Shown: positions 44,791 to 53,500 of the stretch, piece by piece | How the letters are laid out: the number at the start of each line of letters is the position of its first letter | Numbering within the stretch: the stretch's first letter is position 1 | DNA from: Acidisarcina sp963790505 | Lineage (GTDB): Bacteria > Acidobacteriota > Terriglobia > Terriglobales > Acidobacteriaceae | Assembly: GCA_963790505.1 (NCBI GenBank) | Contig: CAWBOT010000005.1 | Location: forward strand, 1-64,000 | Length of the DNA: 64,000 nt | Direction: 5' to 3' | Translations under genes and position numbers: made by a program | The notes under the pieces: generated by a model | What the model was told of the DNA's origin: nothing | The model's database searches: none | What the model saw: the letters and a program-made list of their open reading frames with translations, nothing else

Positions 44791-45144
44791 ATGAAACTCT
44801 CGCGACGCACTCTCATCCGTGGTATCGCTGCTTCCACGGCCGGCGCGCCGCTGATCCAATACGCCGCAGCCGCCGACCCGCAAGTTGCCGCCGATCGCCG
44901 CTTCCCTTACGGGTTTGGTCACGCCGTACTTGACCATCCAGGCGGCGGTACAGCCAGAGGCAGAGCCGGTAGCGGGGTCTTCGCCAAGACGGTCGATATT
45001 GCGTGCGCGAAGGCGAACCTGAGGATCGAAGCCAACCGGCCAAGCGAGATCTTCGTCTGCGCCAGCAAAGACGCAGACCGCATCCACAATGTCCGCGTGG
45101 GTGGATACGCAGTGAAGGTGTTAGAAGGAACCGCGATACTTTAG
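44791..45144 (+). pseudogene. Tat-like leader joined to an internally inverted PhzF C-terminal fragment
   Basis: A 117-codon plus-strand frame beginning with a twin-arginine-like leader (LSRRTLIRGIAASTAGAPL) and ending with the C-terminal PhzF block (NRPSEIFVCASKDADRI, NVRVGGYAVKVLEGTAIL). The conserved middle of PhzF, with its EDPATGSASG signature, lies between them but on the minus strand at about 44911-45003. Flipping that 93-base segment restores EDPATG through VTKP running in frame into the C-terminal block. This points to a small inversion in a PhzF-family isomerase fragment. Its N-terminal two-thirds is missing. I call it a gene remnant, not a working gene. Confidence 0.6.
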
Positions 45145-45149
45145 TGTGC

Positions 45150-45240
45150 CGCTAGATAGGCGCGGCAACCCCGCCAACAATGAAGTCATGGAGCCCGGAT
45201 GTACTTACGATGCGGCGGGAAACATGACCCAGGATGGCCC
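45150..45240 (+). pseudogene. RHS/YD-repeat fragment
   Basis: About 30 codons reading GCTYDAAGNMTQDG around 45197-45235. The core YDAAGNMT is the hallmark of RHS/YD-repeat proteins, in which this motif precedes the core end. Nothing else of an RHS protein is present. It directly follows the PhzF remnant and precedes a convergent beta-helix gene, so this is debris from recombination. Confidence 0.5.
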
Positions 45241-45289
45241 CATCGCCTCTGGGGGCCTTCTGCGGGCAACTGATCTTTTCGAGTGCAGC

Positions 45290-46939
45290 TTACGGCAGGG
45301 CGCCGATATAGCTGCCGCCATATCCGGCTTTGAGGGCCGGCGAAGCGGACTGCAGTGTAAAGACCCCGGCCGAGGGATTCGTCAGCATGGGATCTAACTG
45401 CATCGAATTCATGCTCGATCCATAGGCTGCATCCAGCTGCGAGTACGAATTCATATAGACGCCTGCCCCATAGATTGCAAAGAAACCAGTTCCAGCAGAG
45501 GGCACTCCAAGGGAGTTGTTTCTGAAGATATTGCCCGAGCCCTGGCCGAGGGTATTGTTCTCGGCGCCATACGCCGCAACGAAGGTAGTTCCGTCCTGCC
45601 CTGAGACCTGGCTGGCGCAGATATTGTTCTCGTAAATGTTATTGACCATGCCTATGGTCGTGTCGCCGCCGCCAAACTGTCCGGAGAAATAACAGTTAAA
45701 CCAATTGTTGTAACCCGTGTTGTTCGAGACGATGTCGTTGTGCGAACTGCGCGAGTGAATGATTCCGGCCCAGCCGTTGTTGTAAGCGACGTTCCCTTGC
45801 ATCGTCAGGCTGCCGGTTGAGCCGGTGAACTCCAGCAGGATGCCATTGACGGCATTGCCATAGGCAGTGTTGTCCTTGAGGAACGAACCATTGCCGCAGG
45901 TGTCGCACCACACGCCTGTGCCATTCTGGCCTGTGCTGGTGTTCGAGAGTGCAATCCCGGTCAACGGATCGACGCCATTGTAAGCAGCGGTATTGGCGAT
46001 GGCCCCCGAATTGGTTGGCCGGTACAAACCGCTCGAATCGCTGATGAACCGGATGCCGCCGGTAAACGTGTATTGCGTATCGAAGGCGTTGTAGTTAGCG
46101 GTGCAACCCAGGATGACGAAGTTGTTGCCGCCGTCACCCTTTTCAATCCCGTCTTCGCCGTTATAGTTGGCGGTGCAGCTTCGAATGAGGACGTTACTTT
46201 GCGTCTGGCCCGGGGACGCCGTGAACCAGATACCGTTGCCATAAGAATAGTTGGTGACAGTTGATGTCAGGTTGACGTTAGTCAGGGTTCCCCACGCCAG
46301 GATATTGTTTTGCGTCGCCTTATCTGCCTCGATGTCCGATATATTGATATAGCTCACGCCCTGGATAATCACAGCGTTCGGACGTACGCTCGCCTCGATT
46401 ACATGACCCGCCGGCGCGCAGCGCTCGATGGTCCTGATATAGACATTTTGGCCAGCGGCATCGTAATAGAACGAACCTGGTGGCATCGAGGCGGGCGGGT
46501 TGGTCGACGCTACAAGACGGCGGTTGTCCTCGAACACCACAGCGGGCGCGGTTGCCTCCGGCGCATAGTAGGTCTTGAAACCCGATTCCTGCTCAATATT
46601 CCAATTCGTTAGCAAGTCGGCGCCACTGATAAGCGGACGGTTCGACGTGGTGCATGTACCGTAAGAGCCAAAGTTGGTTGGCGCAGGCGATGTACCTGCT
46701 TCTGAAATTAGGAGCGTCTCCCGGAAAACGCTGCCGCATTGCAGATAAACCGCGCTCCCCGGTGCAAGCGACAGCGAGTTGACATGCGCCAGCGTCTGAA
46801 AGGGGGCCGACGCGCTCGTTCCGCTATTCGTATCGCTTCCCGAGTTGGACACATAGAATGCGCCCTTGACCGGAGTTTGGGCAACAACGGATGAAACGCT
46901 TAAAACCAGTGCAATCGCCCAGCAGCCCATCCGGCCCAT
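45290..46939 (-). CDS. Secreted right-handed beta-helix protein
   Basis: A 549-residue exported protein with a signal ending near VLSVSSVVAQ. Residues about 25-110 form the entry (FYVSNSGSDTNSGTSASAPF, typical of pectate-lyase/PbH1 enzymes). The rest is a long parallel beta-helix with Asn ladders and short turns (CTANYNGEDGIEKGDGGNNF, YNNGWAGIIHSRSSHNDIV). The nearest recognisable group is the right-handed parallel beta-helix (NosD/pectate-lyase-like) family; substrate is not determinable. The ATG with signal was chosen within a longer frame. It ends just beyond the PhzF/RHS debris. Confidence 0.8.
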   Translation of the reverse strand: MGRMGCWAIALVLSVSSVVAQTPVKGAFYVSNSGSDTNSGTSASAPFQTLAHVNSLSLAPGSAVYLQCGSVFRETLLISEAGTSPAPTNFGSYGTCTTSNRPLISGADLLTNWNIEQESGFKTYYAPEATAPAVVFEDNRRLVASTNPPASMPPGSFYYDAAGQNVYIRTIERCAPAGHVIEASVRPNAVIIQGVSYINISDIEADKATQNNILAWGTLTNVNLTSTVTNYSYGNGIWFTASPGQTQSNVLIRSCTANYNGEDGIEKGDGGNNFVILGCTANYNAFDTQYTFTGGIRFISDSSGLYRPTNSGAIANTAAYNGVDPLTGIALSNTSTGQNGTGVWCDTCGNGSFLKDNTAYGNAVNGILLEFTGSTGSLTMQGNVAYNNGWAGIIHSRSSHNDIVSNNTGYNNWFNCYFSGQFGGGDTTIGMVNNIYENNICASQVSGQDGTTFVAAYGAENNTLGQGSGNIFRNNSLGVPSAGTGFFAIYGAGVYMNSYSQLDAAYGSSMNSMQLDPMLTNPSAGVFTLQSASPALKAGYGGSYIGALP

Positions 46940-47086
46940 GGGATGCTGGCGGCGGTTGTGAGTCACGAAGCGCGCGTTGCGAAGCGCAGGGCCAGCAACA
47001 TCCCTCTTTCCTGGGCTCAGACTAGTCAGCGAAGGTTGGGCCGCGGGGCGAGTCACATCAAAGGCTTGATTCGGCAGAAGCTGCAT

Positions 47087-47560
47087 AGCAGATACCTTCA
47101 GGAAAACAAGATGGATCCAAGGTTTCCACCACTTTTAGCGGGTAACCATTGGTAACCTGATCATCCCCCTCAACTGGAAAAGCGTCTACACTCGTGTCGC
47201 ACAATTACCTCATTAGCGCGCACGGTCGTAATATTACTTTAGTCACGTAAATAGCCTCGTCAAGAGGCCCACTACGCTTGCTTCTTGGATTGCATTGATA
47301 TGGATCAACTTATAACAAGGAAATGCTTTAAGGCTGCGCGCAATAGAAGTGGCTAAATCTATGCGAACTTCCGGCTTATACTCGCCATACATATATATCA
47401 AGGGTAAGCCAGTAAAACTAAAGTAATAAATATTTCCAAAATGAAGTTACCCAAAATCGGTACAGATGCGAAACTAGCGTCACTCTTCCTGGCACGAGCG
47501 TGCGAGGGCATGTGACGAGGCAGTCTTTGGCGCCGGCCGGGGTGAGGAAGGAGTACTTGT
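47087..47560. other. AT-rich intergenic region upstream of the giant repeat gene
   Basis: About 470 bases of clearly lower GC than either side. It holds a direct repeat GGTAACC at 47141-47147 and 47151-47157 and several TATA-like stretches (near 47390 and 47430). No convincing gene: the only frame near the end is 24 codons without a ribosome-binding site. It probably carries the promoter of the giant gene and that of the divergent beta-helix gene. Confidence 0.5.
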
Positions 47561-50500
47561 ATGACTTTCTTTGCCTTGGTTTTCGGAGATCGACGCCAGA
47601 ACTGCGTATTGGATCATCCCGTCCAGCAACCCTCCCGGCGTGAACCGGGCGATGTTGGCTTCAGAATGTCCAGCATTCGGGTCCGGCCCCTTTCATGCCT
47701 CCTCGCGGTTGGGGTCGCGTTATTTTTCGCCGGGACCCTGCATGGGCTTACATCGGGGCCCCAGGTAAAGTTTGTACGCGCACAGGCCCTCGCAAAGAGC
47801 GGCGCCAAGGCTGGCGCGTCCAGGGAGAGCGCAGATCTGGCCACCGCTCAGGACACTGGTCAGGTCCAGGCTACGGCCATCTCTGTGAACTTCGGGACGG
47901 CGAACGTCTGCTCGCCGGGCAAGACGTCCCCGGCGCCCTGCAACCAGGCAATGACGCTGACCTATAGCGTCAGTGCCAATCTCACGTTGGGAACTCCGGC
48001 CGCTCTCACCATGGGCACGCCTAACCTCGACTTCACGCTGGCGGCTGGAAGCACCTGCACCGGGTCTGTGACATCGGGATCGACCTGCACGGTCAATGTG
48101 ACCTTCGCGCCCCTCTATGCTGGAGTGCGCCAGGGCGCGATTGAGATATTGGACTCGGGCGGAAATCTCATCACGACGACTTTCATTAATGGCGTGGGAG
48201 TCGGCCCTCAGGTCGCCTATGGCAGCAACACCCAGACGACGGTCATCAATGGACTGGAAGATCCTGAAGGGATTGCGGTCGATGGGGCCGGCGATCTTTT
48301 CGTGGTCGACACCTTCCTCACCACTGTCATGGAGCTTCCGGTCGGGGGGGCCGCTCCGATTCCGATAGGGGCCGGATTGAGTTATCCCGTAGGCGTAGCG
48401 CTGGACGGCGCCGGCAATGTTTTCGTTGCCGATACGAATGGAGTGGAGGAATTCCTGGCGGTTGGCGGGTACACCACGGTCAACACCATATCGAATGAGT
48501 TCTATCTCGTCGGTGGTCTCGCCGTGGACGGTAGTGGGAACCTCTACGTCGATGACTGGCTGCTGAATGCGGTGTACCAGCTCCCTGCGGTTGGAGGCTA
48601 TACGACGGTCAACACTCTGGGCGGCGGCTTCAACTTCAACGAGCCGGCAGGCCTGGCGGTGGATGCCAGCGGGAACGTTTATGTCGCCGATTCGGGCAAC
48701 AATGCGGTCGAAGAAATTCTGGCCGCGGGCGGCTACACGACGGTCAACCCTCTGGGGAGCGGTTTCTACATGCCCGAAGGCGTCGCGTTGGACCCATCTG
48801 GAGATGTCTACGTTGCCGATTCCGGCAACAATGCCATCGAGGAAGTTCTAGCCCTTGGCGGCTACACCACGGTCAACACACTCGTAAGCGGCCTCGATCA
48901 AACCAACGCTCTGGGATTAGACAGCGCCGGAGATGTGTTTATCTCCGATTACGACGACAACAGCATTGTGGAGCTGCCCCGCTCCCTGCCGCCCCAGTTG
49001 GCCTTCGCCTTGACGCCGCTCGGCGCTACCAGCAGCGATAGCCCGCAATCCGTGCAGGTCGAGAACATCGGCAACGCCGGCCTGTCGTTCAGCGCCTTGA
49101 GCGCAAGTGCAAATTTCGCCCTGGTCCCCGGTTCAGGCACACCGCCCGACTGCAGCGGCAGCTCCTCGCTCGCGCCGGGGGCTGGCTGCAACTTGAGCAT
49201 TAGTTTCAACCCTGTCGTGGGCGGCCCTCTCACCGGCTACATCACGCTGACCGACAACGCGCTCAATGGCGTCAATGCGAAGCAACAGATCCCGCTGAGC
49301 GGGACCGGCCAGGTGCCGCAGGCGCAGGTATCCACCACTCTGCTGCAATTTGGCACTATCGCCTATAGCAACAGCGAATCGCTCACGTTGACGGTCTCCA
49401 ACGTCGGCGCGGGGACGCTGACCATTTCGCCTTCGACCAGCGATCCAAACTTCACGATCATGAGCAGCACCTGCGGCGCCGGGGTCACTGCGGGAAATAG
49501 CTGCGTATTGACGGTGTTGTTCTCTCCCTCGGCCATCGGAACCTACAGCGCCACTCTCGCGCTGCAGGCGAATGGAACCACCAATCCAGTCGTTCAGTTG
49601 CAGGGCGTCGCCAGCGGCCTGATCGCCGCAACCACGACGATGCAGTTCGGCAACGTCCCGGTTGGGACGCCCGATATCGTCAACCTGACGCTCACCAACT
49701 CCGGCATCCCGGGCACCATCTACCCAGGGAGCTCGGTCAGCGGCGCAAACTACGTCGTCCGTGGCAACACGCAGAATACCTGCCAGCACGGAATCACCTC
49801 GGGGCAAAGCTGCGTGCTGCCAGTGCAGTTCACTCCCGTTGCGGTTGGCGCAGACAACGAAACCCTTACCGTCACTGCGACCGGCCAGTTGGCGCTTACC
49901 ATCCCGTTGCAGGGAACTGGGGCCGATCTGGTGGCCAGCCCTACGACGCTGCAGTTTGGGAACATCGCCTTCGGCGCGACTGAAACAGTGCCGCTCACCG
50001 TCACCAACTCTGGATTGACAGGTACGGTCACGATCGGTGCATCGAGCAGCGGGCCCAGCTACACGATTCTCACGACCGCGCAAAACACCTGCCAGTCGGG
50101 CATTACCTCTGGGCAGAGCTGCGTGCTGCCCGTGCAATTTTCTGCAACTACAGCTGGCGCGCACAATGCCACTCTCACCCTGACGCCAAGCGGCGGCGCG
50201 ACGCCGGTCATCGTCCAGGCCTTGGGAACTGCAAGCACATTGACGGCAAGCCCCTCAACCCTGGCGTTCGGGACTGTTGCAAATGGCGCCAGCTCGACCC
50301 TGCCGCTGACGGTCACCAACCCTGGCATCGCCGGAACGGTCACCGTTGGAACGTCCTTCAACGGACCTGGATACACGGTTCTCACCACCGCGCAAAACAC
50401 GTGTACGGCAGGAATAGCGCCGGGCCAGAGTTGCGTGCTTCCAGTGCAGTTTATTTCGAGTGGAACCGGCTCGCACAACCACGGCCTCACGGTGACCGCG

Positions 50501-53500
50501 AACGGCGTCGCGCCGATCACTGTGGCGCTCACGGCCAGTGGAGATAACCTCACCGTCAGTAGTTCGACAGTGGCGTTCGGCAGTGTCGCAGTCGGATCGA
50601 GTAGCGTGATCAATCTGACCGTCACCAACCCCGATTTAACCGGGACCGTCTCGATCGGAACGTCCGTCACCGGCACGGGCTTCACCATCCTCACCAACGC
50701 GCAGAACACTTGCGGGGCGGGGATCGCATCGGGCCAGAGCTGCGTGCTGCCCGTGCAATTAACTCCGGCCGCGACTGGCTCGCTCACCGGCACCCTCGCC
50801 GTGAGCGCAAATGGCGGTACCCCGGTGAACGTCAGTCTGACCGGGACGGGAAGCGACCTGGTCGCCAAAAGCACGTCCCTGTCATTCGGCACCATTGCGT
50901 CGGGCTCGACCTCCGTGCTGACACTGACCGTCACCAACTCCGGAATCGCCGGCACGGTGATACCGGGAACCGCGATCAGCAACTCGAGCTTCACAATTCT
51001 CACCACCGCACAGAACACCTGCTCGGCAGGAATCACAGCAGGACAAAGCTGCGTGCTGCCGGTGCAATTCGCCCCGACCGCGGTTACCTCGTACACTGGC
51101 ACCCTTACCCTGTCCGCCACCGGCCAGGCTCCGGTCACCGTCCAGCTAACCGGTGCAGGAAGCGGCCTCGGCATCAGCGGCACCACACTTTCCTTCGGTA
51201 CGGTTCTGGATAGCGCGACGGCTGTGCAGTTGCTCACCGTCACCAACCCCGGCATATCGGGCACAGTGAAGATCGGAACGGCGATCACCGGAACTGACTA
51301 TAAGGTCCTCACCACATCGCAAAATACCTGTTCGGCGGGAATCACCTCGGGACAGAGTTGCGTGTTGCCGGTGCAGTTCGCTCCGACGGTTGTCGGCTCG
51401 GACAACGGAACCCTCACCGTAACCGCAAACGGCGGATCGGCCGTCACCGTCGCGCTGCAGGGCACTGGGGCCGATCTGGTCGCCACCCCCACGACGCTCC
51501 AGTTCGGAACCGTCGCGTATGGCACGAGCGAAGTCCTCACGGTCACGGTGACCAACTCCGGGATGCCGGGCACGGTGACCGTGAGAACAACCAGCAGTGG
51601 CCCCAGCTACACAGTTCTCACCACCTCGCAGAACACCTGCCAGACGGGTATCGCGGCAGGGCAGAGCTGCGTCCTTCCGATACAGTTCAAGCCGACTTCG
51701 ACCGGTGTGCATAATGGCTCGATTACCCTGACGGCTCCCGGCGCAACTCCCGTAGTCGTGCAGATGCTGGGTTCGGGAGACAATCTCGTTCCGAGTCCTT
51801 CGCCACTCCAGTTTGGCGGCGTCGCGCCCGGTTCCACCGGCGTGATGCAACTGACCGTTACCAATCCCGACATATCGGGTACAGTCACGGTTGGAACGGC
51901 GGTCACCGGCTCAGCCTTTACGGTGCTCTCTAACGCCCAGAACACCTGCCTGGCCGGCGTTGCAGCAGGCCAGAGTTGCGTAGTGCCGGTGCAGTTCGCC
52001 CCAACCACGGCGACCGCCTACACCGGCACCCTCAAGCTGACCGCGAACGGGGGCAACGCTATTTCTGTCGCTCTGCAAGGGACCGGCAGCGCCCTGATTC
52101 CCGCCAGCACGTCCATGCAGTTCGGCTCTGTTGCTACCGGCTCCAGCTCCACACTGTCGCTGACCGTCACCAACTCCGGGATTGCCGGCACCGTCGTTCC
52201 AGCAACCTCGGTCAGCAACTCCAGCTTCACCGTCCTCACCACCTCACAGAACACCTGCTCGGCGGGAATCACAGCCGGACAGAGTTGCGTCCTGCCGATT
52301 CAGTTCGCCCCCACCTCGGTGGGCTCCACCAGCGGCACCCTGACAATCACCGCCTCCGGCCAGACGCCGGCCACCGTCACTCTTCAAGGAACTGGGAGCG
52401 ACCTGGTCGCGGGCAGCACGGCGCTCCAGTTCGGGACCGTCCCCGCCGGCGCGACTTCCGTGCTGACGCTGACTGTCACCAACTCTGGGATCGCAGGTAC
52501 GGTCGTGCCAGGAACGGCGATCAGCAACTCCAGCTTCACGGTTCTGACTACATCGCAGAACACCTGCTCGGCGGGAATCACGGCAGGCCAGAGTTGCGTG
52601 CTGCCGGTGCAGTTCGCCCCAACCTCGGTAGGCGCCTCCAGCGGCACCCTGACTCTCTCTGCCACAGGCCAGACACCGGTGACCGTCCAGTTGCAGGGCG
52701 CAGCGGCGGGCTTGACGGTAAGCAGCACCACGCTTGCCTTCGGCTCCGTGCAGGATGGTACCAATTCAGTCCTGCAACTGACAGTCACCAACCCTGGGAT
52801 ATCCGGCACGGTCAGGGTCGGAACGGCCATCACCGGAACCGACTATACGGTTCTGACTAACTCGCAAAATACCTGTTCGGCGGGAATTACCTCCGGCCAG
52901 AGCTGCGTGCTGCCGGTGCAGTTCTCTCCAAGCGTGCTTGGGGCGGACAACGGAGGCCTTACTGTCACCGCAAACGGTGGCTCGCCGGTCAGTGTGCAGT
53001 TAACGGGCACGGGAGGCAATCTGGTCGCCGGTAGCGCGGCGCTCCAGTTCGGAACGATCGCCTTCGGCGCCACAGAAGTGCAGCCGCTGACGGTGACCAA
53101 CTCGGGAATCTCGGGAACGGTGATGGTGGCAACGGCGCTGAGCGGGCCCAGCTACACGATTCTCACCACCTCACAGAACACCTGCCAGGCGGGCATCACG
53201 GCGGGGCAAAGTTGCGTGCTGCCGGTGCAATTTTCTGCAGTGACGGCTGGCGTCCACAACGATACTCTTACCCTGACCACCAGCGGCGGCGGAACTCCGG
53301 TTGTCGTCCAGTTGCAGGGCACCGCGAGCACGCTGACCGCTGCAAGTTCGACGCTTCAGTTCGGCACGATCGCAGCTGGATCGAGTACAGTGCTGACGCT
53401 GACCGTCACCAACCCCGGCATCGCGGGCACCGTCACCGTGGGAACGTCATCGAACAACTCCGCCTATACGGTTCTCACCACGGCTCAGAACACCTGCACG

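Noticed and set aside
44764..45087. The minus-strand PhzF piece as an independent gene
   Set aside because: Only about 31 residues match PhzF; the rest on either side does not, and the adjoining PhzF block is on the other strand.
47141..47157. GGTAACC direct repeat as an attachment site or operator
   Set aside because: Seven bases repeated once is too little, and no integrase or second site is present.
50059..51288. Long minus-strand frames inside the giant repeat gene
   Set aside because: They arise because the tandem repeats keep the antisense frame open; their repeated sequence mirrors the plus-strand units.
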